Source of the DNA: Saprospiraceae bacterium
Lineage (GTDB): Bacteria; Bacteroidota; Bacteroidia; Chitinophagales; Saprospiraceae
Assembly: GCA_016717105.1 (NCBI GenBank)
Contig: JADKGF010000012.1
Coordinates: 1 to 64,000, forward strand
DNA: 64,000 bases
Reading direction: 5' to 3'
Part shown: positions 23,841 to 34,668 of the stretch, piece by piece
Layout: each line of letters opens with the position of its first letter
How positions within the stretch are numbered: position 1 is the stretch's first letter
Notes under the pieces: generated by a model
Told to the model about the DNA's origin: nothing
The model's input: only the letters and a program-made list of their open reading frames with translations
Database searches by the model: none
Translations under genes and position numbers: made by a program

Positions 23841-24155
23841 TTATCGCTTAGTCCTAGATCTTTTACCAGAATTGTTATTATTTTGCATGTATTTGATCAC
23901 TTCCAAAAAGAAAATAAGTACCAGTGCGCCTCCCACCGAACTAATGAGATTACCGAAAAAGCCATCCATTAGCGGAATTTTTGCAAATTTCACTAACCAA
24001 CTTCCAATATACCCACCAATGACACCTACTACGATATTGCCAAAAAAACCAAACCCTTCGCCGCCTAAAATTCTGCTAGCTATATATCCGCTCATGGCTC
24101 CAAAAAATACCGTGGCTACTAATGACCAATCAAAACTACCTAACGACCACTCCAT
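23841..24155 (-). CDS. GlsB/YeaQ/YmgE-like small membrane protein
   Basis: 104 residues from the ATG at 24155 (MEWSLGSFDW). Three hydrophobic segments with the Gly-rich motif SGYIASRILGGEGFGFFGNI and GVIGGYIGSWL match the transglycosylase-associated (GlsB/YeaQ/YmgE) family. The C-terminus is basic (KRSRTKR). The family is linked to stress responses, but the biochemical role is unknown. A TATCTTTG box (24174-24181, minus) lies 18 nt before the start. The gene is downstream of, but separated by a terminator from, the nqr operon. Confidence 0.8.
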   Translation of the reverse strand: MEWSLGSFDWSLVATVFFGAMSGYIASRILGGEGFGFFGNIVVGVIGGYIGSWLVKFAKIPLMDGFFGNLISSVGGALVLIFFLEVIKYMQNNNNSGKRSRTKR

Positions 24156-24200
24156 AACGTTAAAATTTACAATCAAAGATAAAATAATTTCCTCTAACTA

Positions 24201-24228
24201 AAAAAGGGAATCATCACTGACTCCCTTT
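24201..24228 (-). terminator. Rho-independent terminator of the nqr operon
   Basis: AAAGGGA ... TCCCTTT stem (24203-24209 with 24222-24228); on the minus strand it is followed by a T-run. It lies 26 nt after the nqrF stop. Confidence 0.75.
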
Positions 24229-24253
24229 CTACATTTATTTATTTTGGATTTTC

Positions 24254-25576
24254 TTACCCACCAAAATCGTCAAAAGCTACATTTTCTTTTGGAATACCCC
24301 AATCATCTGCCATTTTAAGAACAGATTGGTTCATCATTGGTGGACCACAAAAATAAACCTCTACTTCTTCAGGCGCTGGATGTTTACTCAAGTATTCAGC
24401 AATTACCACATTATGGACAAAACCTTTGAAACCATCACCTTCTGGATCATTTAGATCCTTTTTAAGTACCCAATTGTCTTCAGGAAGTGGATTATCGAGC
24501 GCTACTGCAAATCTAAAATTAGGGAATTGTTTCTCGATTTCTCTAAATTCTTCAATGTAAAATAACTCTTGCTTTGTCCTACCACCATAAAAGAAGGTCA
24601 CTTTACGTCCAGTTTTTAATGTTTGGAACAAATGATACAAGTGTGATCTCATCGGAGCCATACCAGCACCACCACCTACATATAACATTTCATTTTGTGT
24701 AGGTTTTATAAAGAACTCACCATAAGGACCAGAAATCGTTACTTTATCGCCAGGTTTTCTTGAAAAAATATAAGAAGAACATATACCTGGATTAACAGCT
24801 TCATATCCATCCCACTGACGCTTACCATCTGGGCCAACTTTAAATTTGAAAGGTGGTGTAGCAATCCTAATTGTTAATGATACAATATTTCCTTCAGCTG
24901 GGTGATTGGACATAGAGTACGCTCTGAAAATAGGTTCATCATTGACCATTTTTAGATTCCACATTTTATTTTGATCCCAATCCTTTTGAAATTTGTCAGG
25001 TCTGTCGTGATATTTGGGATGAGCAGTAATATCAATATCCTTATAATCTACTGTAACTGGCGGTACATCTATCTGAATATATCCACCTGCTTGAAAGTCA
25101 AGATTTTCTCCTGGAGGCAGTTTTACAATAAATTCTTTTATAAATGTTGCCACATTATAATTAGAAATCACTTCACATTCCCATTTCTTGATGCCAAATA
25201 TCTCTTCTGGTATTCCGATTTTTAGGTCTTGACGTACCTTAACCTGACAAGCCAGCCTCATACCTTCTGATGCTTCTTTGCGTGTAAGGTGATTCATTTC
25301 TGTAGGTAGTACATCACCACCACCATCATAAACATGACATTCACACATGGCACAAGTACCACCACCACCACACGCAGATGGCAAATAGATATTTTTATCA
25401 CTCAAGGTGGAAAGTAATGAAGATCCAGGCTGTACCAATATTGGATTTTCTTCATCTCCATTGATTACAATTTTTACATCTCCCTGAGGAACCAATTTTT
25501 TTCTGGCATAGATCAACATAAAGGAAAGTCCCAATATGACCGCAGAAAATATTATTACTGATAGTGCAACAAACAT
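24254..25576 (-). CDS. nqrF: Na+-translocating NADH:quinone reductase subunit F
   Basis: 440 residues, full length and intact. This is the NADH-oxidising subunit that passes electrons from FAD through a 2Fe-2S centre into the membrane complex. An N-terminal membrane helix (about 3-24) is followed by a ferredoxin domain with Cys69, Cys75, Cys78 and Cys110 (SACGGGGTCAMC ... RLAC). The FAD domain has RAYSMSN, and the NAD-binding part has GGGAGMAPMRSHL and YFCGPPMM. It ends with the conserved AFDDFGG. It is the last gene of the minus-strand nqrABCDEF cluster, 18 nt after nqrE. Confidence 0.98.
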   Translation of the reverse strand: MFVALSVIIFSAVILGLSFMLIYARKKLVPQGDVKIVINGDEENPILVQPGSSLLSTLSDKNIYLPSACGGGGTCAMCECHVYDGGGDVLPTEMNHLTRKEASEGMRLACQVKVRQDLKIGIPEEIFGIKKWECEVISNYNVATFIKEFIVKLPPGENLDFQAGGYIQIDVPPVTVDYKDIDITAHPKYHDRPDKFQKDWDQNKMWNLKMVNDEPIFRAYSMSNHPAEGNIVSLTIRIATPPFKFKVGPDGKRQWDGYEAVNPGICSSYIFSRKPGDKVTISGPYGEFFIKPTQNEMLYVGGGAGMAPMRSHLYHLFQTLKTGRKVTFFYGGRTKQELFYIEEFREIEKQFPNFRFAVALDNPLPEDNWVLKKDLNDPEGDGFKGFVHNVVIAEYLSKHPAPEEVEVYFCGPPMMNQSVLKMADDWGIPKENVAFDDFGG

Positions 25577-25594
25577 TTTTTTTCTTTTTTTGAC

Positions 25595-26200
25595 TTATTT
25601 AAATGCTGCAGGGTCGATACCCATTAATCCCATAAAAGCAATACCCATCATTCCTGTGATGAAAAATGCCATTCCCAATCCTCTCAAAGCAGGAGGAATA
25701 TTAGAATAGGCCATTTTTTCCCTTATGCCAGCAATAGCTACGATAGCAAGTGCCCATCCAAAGCCGCCACCTAATCCAAAAGACAATGACTGGCTAAAAT
25801 TATACTCTTTCGTTATCATAAATAATGATCCACCCAGAATCGCACAGTTCACCGTAATAAGTGGTAAGAAGATACCTAATGAATTATATAGTGATGGTGA
25901 AAATTTTTCTACTACCATTTAAACCAATTGCACCAAAGCTGCAATGGTGGATATAAATATGATAAATCTCAGAAAAGTTAAATCAATTCCGAAAAATCCA
26001 TTTTCACCTAATAAATAATAATCTATTAACCAGTTCATTGGGATTGTTATTCCCTGAACAAATATTACCGCAATTCCAAGTCCCATTGCGGTTTTTACAC
26101 TTTTGGAAACTGCCAAAAAAGAACACATGCCAAGAAAATAGGACAATGCCAAATTTTCTATGAAGGCTGATTTTATGAATATATTGATTATATCTCCCAT
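25595..26200 (-). CDS. nqrE: Na+-translocating NADH:quinone reductase subunit E (in-frame stop)
   Basis: The span encodes 201 residues, the normal NqrE length, with multiple membrane helices and the typical FLGMCSFLAVSK and LPLITVNCAILGG motifs. Both conserved membrane Cys regions are present. An in-frame TAA (25919-25921) interrupts it after AALVQLV and before MVVEKF; the family normally has Glu here (LVEMV), so a single G-to-T change on the coding strand explains it. Frame is kept on both sides. This is either a base-call error or a real nonsense mutation that would inactivate the pump. It sits between nqrD and nqrF. Confidence 0.9.
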
Positions 26201-26219
26201 GATTATTACATTGATGAGT

Positions 26220-26921
26220 TTAAGAAATATCTACTAATTTAGGATTGCGCGAACGTTGAATCCATATAAAAATGGCAATAAGAAACATTGCCGCTGGCGA
26301 CAAGATTGCCAAGTTATTAGCTGTGTACCAATTTAACCAAGAAGTTGAACTAGTATTTAAAGCATATTCAGCTGTTGGTCCAATAATTTTGTACCCGAGT
26401 AATGAACCTTTGCCAAATAACTCTCTACATACGGCAACAACAATTAAAATAATAGAATAGCCTAAACCATTACCTATTCCATCCAAAATGATCTCCATGG
26501 TTTATTGGACATGGCAAATGCTTCCTAATCTTCCCATTAGAATACAGTTTGTAATAATCAAACCAATAAAAACGGACAAGTCTTTCCAAATAGGGTAATT
26601 TACAGCTTTCAGCATTAGTTCTACCACGGTAACCAAAAATGCAATTATGACCAATTGGACAATCATTCTTATCTGCTTGGGTATATAATCTCTTAGTAAC
26701 GCTGTAAAATAATTTGAAAATGCGGTAACCAATGTTACGGCAATACCCATTACAATTGCTTTTGTAACCAAAGTTGTTACTGCCAATGCAGAACAAACAC
26801 CCAAAATCTGTACGGTTACCGGATTGTTGTCCAGTAACGGGTCAGTAATCAACTTTTTCTCATCCTTACCAAAAGAAAACGCTGCTTCCTTTTTGGCGTC
26901 TAATGTTTTAACTTCTGCCAT
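26220..26921 (-). CDS. nqrD: Na+-translocating NADH:quinone reductase subunit D (two compensating frameshifts)
   Basis: The first piece (26921-26502) carries an N-terminal extension and the helices ending IGLIITNCILMGRL. The second (from about 26480 to 26220) continues as DGIGNGLGYSIILIVVAVCRELFG. Between them, one extra G near 26525 and one missing T in the T-run near 26485 restore GRLEAFAMSNKPWRSFLDGIGNG-type NqrD sequence. The corrected protein is about 233 residues. It is a membrane subunit paired with NqrE in the Na+ path. It overlaps no neighbour and lies 19 nt before nqrE. Confidence 0.92.
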
Positions 26922-26943
26922 TTTAATTTATTTTTGAAGTTAT

Positions 26944-27686
26944 TTATTTTTTAATTTTCTGAATGTACGGCTCATAATATTTTAAACCACGTTTTAACAT
27001 TTCATCTACGCCTTTCCTGTGATGGTGGCACCAGATATAGCATCCACTTGATGATCTTTGTCTTTTACTCCGCCTTTGACTACTGAGATCGATTTAAACT
27101 CACCAGATGCACCATATAATTTGCGTCCAGTAAACTGTGTGTACCATGCTGGGTTATCCTTTATCTCAGCACCCAAACCTGGTGTCTCACCTTTATGGTC
27201 AAATGCCTCACCAGAGATGGTATTCCAATCACCTTCAAGTGCGATGTATCCCCAAATTTCATCCCAAAGTCCTTTGCCCCTAACATATAGAATATTATAT
27301 ACCTTTTTGTCAGAGCCTGTAAAAGTAAAAATTGGCAAAACTCTTTCGCCTATTGGCTTTTTTGCCTCCTTGCTCAAATCTACATCTACTACAAGACTAG
27401 TTCCTGTGGCAGCTTTCAATTGCTCTGGTGTCAATTCCTCTCCCTTAGAGTTTATGGCTTTTTGTTTGATTTGCTTGTCAAATATTTCCTGAACCTGAGC
27501 ATTAGACAACGTATTTACATCCTTGCCCAACTGTACAGATACTGCTGAGAGTATGCCTTTTTTATTATAGACAGATTCATTTTCGGTGTGAATATCCTTG
27601 AGACCAGATACCATCAATGCCAATACTAAGGCTACAACGACAGTCATGATCAGGGTAAAACGTATGATATAACTTGTACTATGCAC
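26944..27686 (-). CDS. nqrC: Na+-translocating NADH:quinone reductase subunit C (C-terminal frameshift)
   Basis: One N-terminal membrane helix (about 8-28) precedes the periplasmic FMN domain. The flavinylation motif is SGAT (Thr221), where FMN is covalently attached. The uncorrected frame stops right after GATITGKA. Restoring one base near 27014 gives GKGVDEMLKRGLKYYEPYIQ and a stop at 26944, the expected NqrC ending. It overlaps nqrB by 8 nt. Function follows from family: it carries electrons between NqrB and the other membrane subunits. Confidence 0.93.
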
Positions 27687-28929
27687 GGCTCAATCTTTTT
27701 TTAATGTTTGATTCAATAACAAAATAATCTATGGTTGGGGCGAAGGTATTAAGGAATAATATCGCCAACATCCATCCTTCAGGATATGCCGGATTCATCA
27801 CACGGATCAACATACCTATAAATCCTATCAAAATCCCATATATCCATTTGCCTTTATTGGTCGTGGCTGCAGTTACTGGATCCGTGGCCATAAATGCCAT
27901 AGCAAATAAAAACGATCCCATCATCATGTGCTGAGTCCATGTAACGGTCATAAATGGAGTAGATCCTAATGCATTAAGTATCCATGTCGTTCCGATAAGT
28001 CCAACAACCATTCCAGCCATGATTCTCCAACTTGCCACTCGTGTCAAAAGTAAGATCAATGCACCTAACAATATAAATACTTTATTTGTTTCTCCTACAG
28101 ACCCAGGAATTGCGCCCCAAATCATTTGATTTTCAGAGAATACTGATGTGACTTTTGCCCATCCACCTTCATAAGCCAGTGCTAATGGAGTGGCACCACT
28201 AAACCCATTTACTATCGTAGTAGATGTATCAAAAGTGGCCAATCCCAAGGCTTCAAATATCGAATTGAAAAATCCAGTGTGCCACCAGCCATAATTTACT
28301 GAGGCTCCTTCAGCTATCTTTTCATAACCAGAAACCCAACACTGATCTCCTGAAATGGTCAGCGGATATGCAAAAAATACAAAAACTCTAGCCAATAACG
28401 CCACATTCCATATATTCATACCTGTACCACCGAATGCTTCCTTGCCTATGATGACTGCAAATGCGATGGATAAACTCAATATCCACAATGGAATATCTGG
28501 TGGCATTATCAATGGAATCAAAGCACCAGAGACTAAGAATCCTTCTTCAACTGCATGGCCTTTCTTTGCAGCAAAGTAAAACTCGATACCTAGTCCTACA
28601 GCATGTGAAACCACAAATATCGGAAGCAACTTGATCAATCCATGTGCCAACTTCAGGTGAAAACCTTCAATAAATCCCAGATATTCGCCAGCTGCTACAA
28701 AGTGCTGATGACCAATATTGTACACGCCAAATAGATAACACAATTGCATTGCTATTACAACCGTAACCATCAACCGCTTCAAATCCATACCATCTTTGAT
28801 GTGTGTACCTGCTTTTGTAACGGTATTGGGTGCATAAGCGAAAGTAAAAAAAGCATCGTATGCAGTGTGCAACAACGGACTTTTTTTCTTGTCAGGCTCT
28901 ATTCTTTTTAAAAAATCTATTAATCCCAT
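27679..28929 (-). CDS. nqrB: Na+-translocating NADH:quinone reductase subunit B
   Basis: 416 residues, intact. A multi-helix membrane subunit with the covalent FMN site in FSGATPLA (Thr247) and conserved GGTGMNIWNVALLARVF. In the complex it carries FMN and riboflavin and takes part in Na+ translocation and quinone reduction. It follows nqrA by 25 nt and overlaps nqrC by 8 nt, so translation is probably coupled. Confidence 0.97.
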   Translation of the reverse strand: MGLIDFLKRIEPDKKKSPLLHTAYDAFFTFAYAPNTVTKAGTHIKDGMDLKRLMVTVVIAMQLCYLFGVYNIGHQHFVAAGEYLGFIEGFHLKLAHGLIKLLPIFVVSHAVGLGIEFYFAAKKGHAVEEGFLVSGALIPLIMPPDIPLWILSLSIAFAVIIGKEAFGGTGMNIWNVALLARVFVFFAYPLTISGDQCWVSGYEKIAEGASVNYGWWHTGFFNSIFEALGLATFDTSTTIVNGFSGATPLALAYEGGWAKVTSVFSENQMIWGAIPGSVGETNKVFILLGALILLLTRVASWRIMAGMVVGLIGTTWILNALGSTPFMTVTWTQHMMMGSFLFAMAFMATDPVTAATTNKGKWIYGILIGFIGMLIRVMNPAYPEGWMLAILFLNTFAPTIDYFVIESNIKKRLSRA

Positions 28930-28954
28930 TTTTTATAATCAATTCGATTTGTTA

Positions 28955-30573
28955 TTATATTTGTTCCTTCAGATTTTCCAATCCTTGTCTAAGAATGCTT
29001 TGCAAAGGATTTTTTGATGTACATGCAAATTCACACAATGCTACATCTTCCTCTGTAAGTTCAGTAATACCCAGACCTTCCATTTTTTCAATGTTTCCAG
29101 TGATAATGGCTTTCATTAGGTGTTGTGGATAAATATCCATTGGCAATAATTCTTCGTATTGGCCAGATACCACAAAGGCTCTTTTTTCGCCATGTGTATT
29201 GGTATCTGCATTAAACTCAAAATCTTTGCCGCCATAAGCAGGAATGGTACCAGATACGCTAGGCCTAGGAGCCAAAGGCAATAACCAACCGAAAAGCTCA
29301 TAATTATTACCTTCTTTTATAACGGTAACTTGATCTGCCTTAAATCCTAAAAATCCATCTTCGCTAACCTGATGTCCCGACAAAACATCACCAGAGATAA
29401 TGCGATTATCTTCTCCTTGAATATTTCCCTTCAATAAATCACCCAAATATGCACCTTGATATGTACGAACATATTTCGGTTCACGCAGCTCTGCACCTGT
29501 TAGTGCAACTATAGTGTCAGCGTGAAACTCACCAGTCAAGAACATTTGTCCGATAGTGATAACCTGTTGTACAGTCAAGGTCCATACTTTGTCATTTCCT
29601 TTAATGGGTGCTGTATGATGAATATGTATGCCTACATTACCTGCTGGATGTGGTCCTGCAAACCAGTGTTTCTCTACATTGTAAGCATCTGTAAATGCAC
29701 TTGAAGGCTTTGTGCCACGTCCGTCAAGACCAAGATGTACTTTGCCAGAAGTCAACTTTGCAAGTACATTTAATCCTTTTTGGAAAGCTTCTTCTCGCCC
29801 AGCAACGACCAGAATGTTGTCAGGTGCCAATGGTGCAGTATCAAAAGTAGAGACAAATATATTTACGGGAACTGAATTCAACTCTGGCACTACATCAAAT
29901 GGTCTCTCGTTTATCATAGGCCAAAGTCCACACTCTGCCATGAAGGATACTAATTGACTTCTTTCACACGTGTGTATATCAGGAGTTTGCCATTTTCTGT
30001 AAGACATCTGTTTGTCAGCCAAGATCACAACATCAGATATTGACCGCTTTTCGCCTCTTCGTACATCAACCAACTCACCACTTACCGGTGCACAATATTT
30101 AATTTCTGGTCTTTTCTTATCGTAAAATAATATATCTCCGGCCTTCACTTCGCTGCCTACCTCAAATTCAATTTTGGGTATAGGTGACATACCATGAAAA
30201 TCTTTAGGGTTCAACCCAAATCTACTGACCTGAGCATTGTCAATTTTATTGGCAGGTTTGCCAGCCAGATTGATGTCATGACCTTTTGTAAAATGGTGAA
30301 AACTCCCTTCTACCGCAAAATCAGGTCTTTTGGCTTTAAGAAGTCTCGGATTCCTGGGAAAACGCCCATATTAGATCCTTCAGTATTGAGACCATATTTA
30401 TTGGCTTCAATTTTCATAAGGTTTGATGACAGACTCAAGATCGCCCAAATTACCACAATAGCACATACTGCAACCAAACTATAAAACAACATTCCTCCTC
30501 CAGAAGATGTAGTTTGTGCAGATAAAAATTGAGCTAAGGCAACTAAGCTAATGGTGAGATTCAGCTTATTCAT
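28955..30573 (-). CDS. nqrA: Na+-translocating NADH:quinone reductase subunit A with N-terminal membrane extension (frameshift)
   Basis: The main part (30214-28955) is typical NqrA. Restoring one base in the A-run near 30318 joins it to an upstream piece starting at 30573: KPKRPDFAVEGSFHHFTKGHDINLAGKPANKID continues straight into FGLNPKDFHGM. The corrected protein is about 539 residues, roughly 90 longer than the usual NqrA. The extension has a signal-like segment (TISLVALAQFLSAQ) and a clear membrane helix (LFYSLVAVCAIVVIWAILSL). Canonical NqrA is a soluble subunit attached from the cytoplasm, so this form is probably membrane-anchored. It is the first gene of the operon. Confidence 0.9.
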
Positions 30574-30606
30574 TGTATTTGACTTTAGAGAAATTATCTA
30601 AAAAAA

Positions 30607-30645
30607 TGCAAATATATAAAACGATTATGTTTATATATGCAAATT
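30607..30645. promoter_or_regulatory. Imperfect palindrome upstream of nqrA
   Basis: TGCAAATATATAAA and TTTATATATGCA flank a 9-nt centre, 35-70 nt before the nqrA ATG. On the minus strand its left part also forms TATATTTG, a possible -7 box, with TTG 23 nt upstream (longer than usual). An operator overlapping the nqr promoter is possible. Confidence 0.4.
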
Positions 30646-30774
30646 TATATTCCGATTTTAGAATAAAAAAATAATTAATATTAATTACTGACTTTTCCTG
30701 AAGATTTTGCTTAATTTTTACCTTATTGTTTGCCATTATAAAGCACAATGGTTAGTCCATAAAGGAAAAATCTT

Positions 30775-31437
30775 TCATTTTGCGGAGACTTGTGCTATAT
30801 AAGAATTGTCTAATTGCACATTCAGCTCCTGATCAAAATCGCTGACATCGAGATTTTTTATCGGAATCTGGACATATGGTTTGAATGCAATGCCGACTTT
30901 ATCACCAGGAAATTGGAAAATCAAATAAACTTTTGAAGCAAGACCTGACTCATCCGTGACCAATCGTTTCTTTTTTGTGATACCAGCTATATCAGTTTTG
31001 ATTCTGACAGTTCTGTATCCAAATGCTGCACCATAACCAAAATGCCCAAAATAGTTTTCTATACCCAAAGAATATTCCGTAAGGCTAGTAAACCACTTAT
31101 CCTGAAAATTGACCTTATCATTGGTCACACCGAAGACATCACTTTTGTCACTCATATTGTGCCATGATAATTCAAATCCTACCCTATTGAGCCTATATCG
31201 CAGCCCGATTTCTAAGCCATGCAATGACCTTACTTCGTCGAGTCCATCATCTAGTTTTCCTTCTGGATTGACTTGTGTAAATTTTTGGTTGAAATTAGAA
31301 ACTATACTATTCAATACCGGAGCTTTGGTAAATCCACCTGTATATCCCACTTTTATATTTAACTGAGCGGAAGCTGTGATCGTAACAAGAAATGCTACTA
31401 AAAAACTTAAAAAGCTACCGATTTTGCAACATTGCAT
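30775..31437 (-). CDS. Putative outer-membrane beta-barrel protein
   Basis: 220 residues with a signal peptide (ends TITASAQ). The rest alternates polar and aromatic residues in strand-like stretches (LEIGLRYRLNRVGFELSWH, YSLGIENYFGHFGYGAAFGYR, VGIAFKPYVQIPI), as in small outer-membrane barrels of Bacteroidota. No specific family is recognised. It is on the same strand as nqrA, about 200 bp upstream, and divergent from the TMTC-like gene. Function unknown. Confidence 0.75.
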   Translation of the reverse strand: MQCCKIGSFLSFLVAFLVTITASAQLNIKVGYTGGFTKAPVLNSIVSNFNQKFTQVNPEGKLDDGLDEVRSLHGLEIGLRYRLNRVGFELSWHNMSDKSDVFGVTNDKVNFQDKWFTSLTEYSLGIENYFGHFGYGAAFGYRTVRIKTDIAGITKKKRLVTDESGLASKVYLIFQFPGDKVGIAFKPYVQIPIKNLDVSDFDQELNVQLDNSYIAQVSAK

Positions 31438-31528
31438 TTTTGAAAATTTTGATAAAAAGATAAAAGAAATACAAAAATAGATGAAATTTGCGAATCTTTA
31501 CAATTCATGCAATCTTTAATACTTGTTT

Positions 31529-33467
31529 ATGTCTAAAAGGAAATCAAACTTAGCGCCAACTAACACCCAAAAAGGAATAGCAGAAACTAAAATACTTGCG
31601 TCACCTTTTACTGAAGGGATTTTTTATAGTACACCATTTTTTAAAAATTACTGGATAGCATCCATTATTATTCTGGTATTGAGCTTTTCGCTTTACCACG
31701 CTTGCCTTCCTTTTGGCTATGTACTTGATGATCAGATGGTTATTACTGGCAATAGCTTTACCAAAAAAGGATTCAGCGGTATATGGGATATTATGACGAC
31801 GGAGAGTTTTGAAGGATATTTCGGTGAACGTAAAGAATTGGTACAAGGCAATAGATACAGGCCGCTTTCTATCGTGACATTTGCTATCGAACATGGTATT
31901 GTAGGCGATATGAATCCTTGGCTGAGCCACTTTATCAACATTATACTATATGGCATTACGGGTATTTTTGTTGATGATGGTATTGACGATGATGTTTAGA
32001 AATTATAAATCAAGTGCTTGGTGGATGTCAATTCCCTTCGTGGCGGCGATCATTTTTGTAGCGCATCCGATACATACAGAAGCTGTGGCCAATATCAAAG
32101 GTAGAGATGAAATAATGTCCATGCTATTTTCGCTTGCAGCCTTGTATGCTGGATTGCGATACAGTGATGCTGGAGAAAAAAAATGGCTCATTGTCAGTTT
32201 ACTTTCGTTTTTCCTAGGATTATTGTCAAAAGAAAATGCCATTACCTATTTGGCAGTTATTCCATTGACTATGTATTTCTTTGGCCATGATAACTGGAAA
32301 AAAATGCGCACACTCACATTCTGGCTGCTTATAACCACTATCTTGTACCTCATACTGCGCTTTAATACTGCCGGTGTACCTAAATTTGGGCAGCCTATCA
32401 ATGACCTGATGAACAACCCATTTTTGGGTATGAATCCTGCCGAAAAATTTGGATCCATCATGTACACACTGGGCAAATACATAGCACTTATGTTTTGGCC
32501 ACATCCATTGTCACATGATTATTATCCATATGCGATACCCAAATCTTCGATTTTTACTTTGATTCCTTTGGCTTCACTGCTTGTTTATGGATTCTTGATG
32601 TACACAGGTTTTAAAGGTTTAGTAAAAAAATCGGTTTATTCATATTCCATCCTATATTATCTCTTGACGCTGACGATTGTATCCAATATCGTGATCAATT
32701 TGGGAACTTTCATGAATGAGCGATTCATATTTATGGCATCAGCTGGTTTCTGTATTGCGGCAGCATATTTCCTTGTAGAACATTTGCCAAGGTTGCATGA
32801 AAAAGGTAAGTTAGCTGGTATGATTCTCTTCTTTGCAGCAATAATTGGTTTGGGTGCCAAAACGTATGTCAGAGTACCCGTATGGGAAAATTCGCTTACG
32901 CTCAATGAAGCAGCCGTAGCAATTTCGTCCAATAGTGCTCGTGCAAATTCCTTTATGTCCACGGCCTTATTTGAAAAGTATAAAGAAACCATCGACCCAA
33001 GAGCCTATAAAAATCTGGATCCACAACAAAAAAACTTGTTAGACAGAACCCAAATGTATGCACAAAAAGCAGTAGATATCGTCCCTGATTATCAAAATGC
33101 AAATCTCATGCTCATCGGTGTAGCGAGTGAGCGATACAAGGCCGAACGCAACATAACGGAATACTGCCAAATGATGAAACCGATTATTGTCAGACGACCA
33201 GATGTAGCGTTTATCAAGGAATTTAGCGAATATCTCAAAGGACGTGGTCACGACGAACAATTATTTCCATTCTACCTATCAGTGGGCCAAGAATTGCTAA
33301 AACAAACAGACAAGCGTCGAGATTGGGCTGTCCAATACCTCAATTATGCCTACGAATTGCAACCAGCTTCTAAAGCGGTAAACGAAGCCTTAGGTACGGC
33401 ATATGAGCTGATGGGCAATCAGGCCAATGCGCAAAGATTCAAAAATGCAGCCCAGTCATTACAATAG
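31529..33467 (+). CDS. TMTC/GT39-like polytopic membrane protein with C-terminal TPR (frameshift)
   Basis: About 646 residues after restoring one T in the T-run 31965-31969 (GITGIFLLMMVLTMMF). The ATG at 31529 is preferred over a TTG at 31523. The protein has many membrane helices and the loop YVLDDQMVITGN. It also has HPIHTEAVANIKGRDEIMS, the hallmark of TMTC-like/DUF1736 glycosyltransferase-type membrane proteins. A C-terminal region with TPR-like helices (DRTQMYAQKAVDIVPDYQNA, LNYAYELQPASKAVNEALG) follows. A dolichol- or lipid-phosphate sugar transferase activity is possible by family, but the substrate is not known. dprA starts directly after its stop. Confidence 0.85.
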
Positions 33468-34564
33468 ATGGAAGATAAACTACAAAAATTTATAGCGCTG
33501 ACCAAAGTCCCCAAGGTAGGACCAGTAATTGCAAAAAATCTAATTTCGTATTGCGGAAGCATAGATGCCGTCTTTACCGAAAAGAAACAGCACTTATTAA
33601 AAATACCTGGGATTGGACAGATTTTTGCCGATAATTTTGATCCTTCATCTACTTTATCAGAGGCGGAAGCAGAATTGGAATTTATTCGCAAAAATGACAT
33701 CCAAGTGCTTACCTACTTGGATAAAGCATATCCGGCAAGGCTCAACAATTTTGAATCCAGTCCGATAGTCCTATACGCTAAAGGCAATGCAGATCTTAAT
33801 CACTTTCGCACGGTCGCAGTTGTAGGCACAAGGAAGCCATCAGCTTATGGCGTAACTATGTGCGAACGTATCATCGAAGGTCTAAAGCCGTACAATGTAT
33901 TATTGGTCAGTGGCTTAGCCTTTGGAGTAGATGCGACGGCCCATCGCAAATGTGTAGAAGTTGGCATACCTACGATCGGCGTCCTCGGTCATGGACTCGA
34001 TCGTATTTATCCTTCTGAACACAAGTCTTTGGTCAAAAAAATGGTAGAAAAAGGCGGTATTCTCACCGAATTTACATCTGGTACTTTGCCCGATAAAGAA
34101 AACTTCCTATGCGCAATAGGATCATTGCTTCCATAAGCGATGTAGTCATCGTAGTCGAATCCAAGCGCAAAGGTGGTTCGATCATTACGGCAGATTTTGC
34201 CAATGAATACAATAAGGACGTATTTGCGGTACCAGGACCAGTCACCGAAGAAATATCCGAAGGTTGCAACAAACTCATCAAGCAAAACAAAGCGCATCTA
34301 CTGGAATCTGCCGAGGATATTGCCTATATCATGCGGTGGGAAGAAATAGACGCTGGAAAAATCATACAAAAGCAGCTTTTTGTTGAGCTCGATGAAACGG
34401 AAACAAAAATGATGGCACTCATCCGCGAAAATAAAGAAATCGCTATCGACCAACTTACTTATAAGATGGGTACTACACCATCCGAAACTGCATCCGTATT
34501 ATTGGGATTGGAATTTAAAGGCCTGATCAGATCACTTCCGGGCAAAAAATATGTGCTGACGTAA
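33468..34564 (+). CDS. dprA: DNA-processing protein DprA (frameshift)
   Basis: About 365 residues after adding one C in the CC run at 34106-34107, which restores the DprA signature NFPMRNRIIA. The N-terminal helix-hairpin-helix part (VPKVGPVIAKNL, KIPGIGQIFADNF) precedes the Rossmann-like domain with VAVVGTRKPSAYG, VSGLAFGVDATAH and VLGHGLDRIYP. A C-terminal winged-helix-like domain (DQLTYKMGTTPSETASVLLGLEFKG) completes it. DprA loads RecA onto incoming single-stranded DNA during natural transformation. The start codon follows the upstream stop without spacing. The last 17 codons are repeated at 37909-37959. Confidence 0.94.
34514..34564 (+). repeat. 51-bp direct repeat, copy 1 (end of dprA)
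   Basis: TTTAAAGGCCTGATCAGATC through CTGACGTAA encodes FKGLIRSLPGKKYVLT and stop. It matches 37909-37959 at 49 of 51 bases. Both differences are synonymous (CTG/TTG and CCG/CCT). Confidence 0.95.
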
Positions 34565-34668
34565 AAGAAGTATTTTATTTTAAAAAATAATCTAAACATA
34601 ACTAATTGATATTCTATATATATATATATATTAAAAATGGAATATTTCAATAACTTTCATAATTTTAC

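Noticed and set aside
26470..26796. Overlapping minus-strand ORF of 108 codons inside nqrD
   Set aside because: It reads nqrD in a wrong frame and is Cys/Tyr-rich. The correct frame gives typical NqrD on both sides of the two indels.
34615..34631. (TA)n tract after dprA as a phase-variation switch
   Set aside because: It lies after the dprA stop and upstream of the next promoter match, with no gene frame or promoter spacing that would depend on its length.
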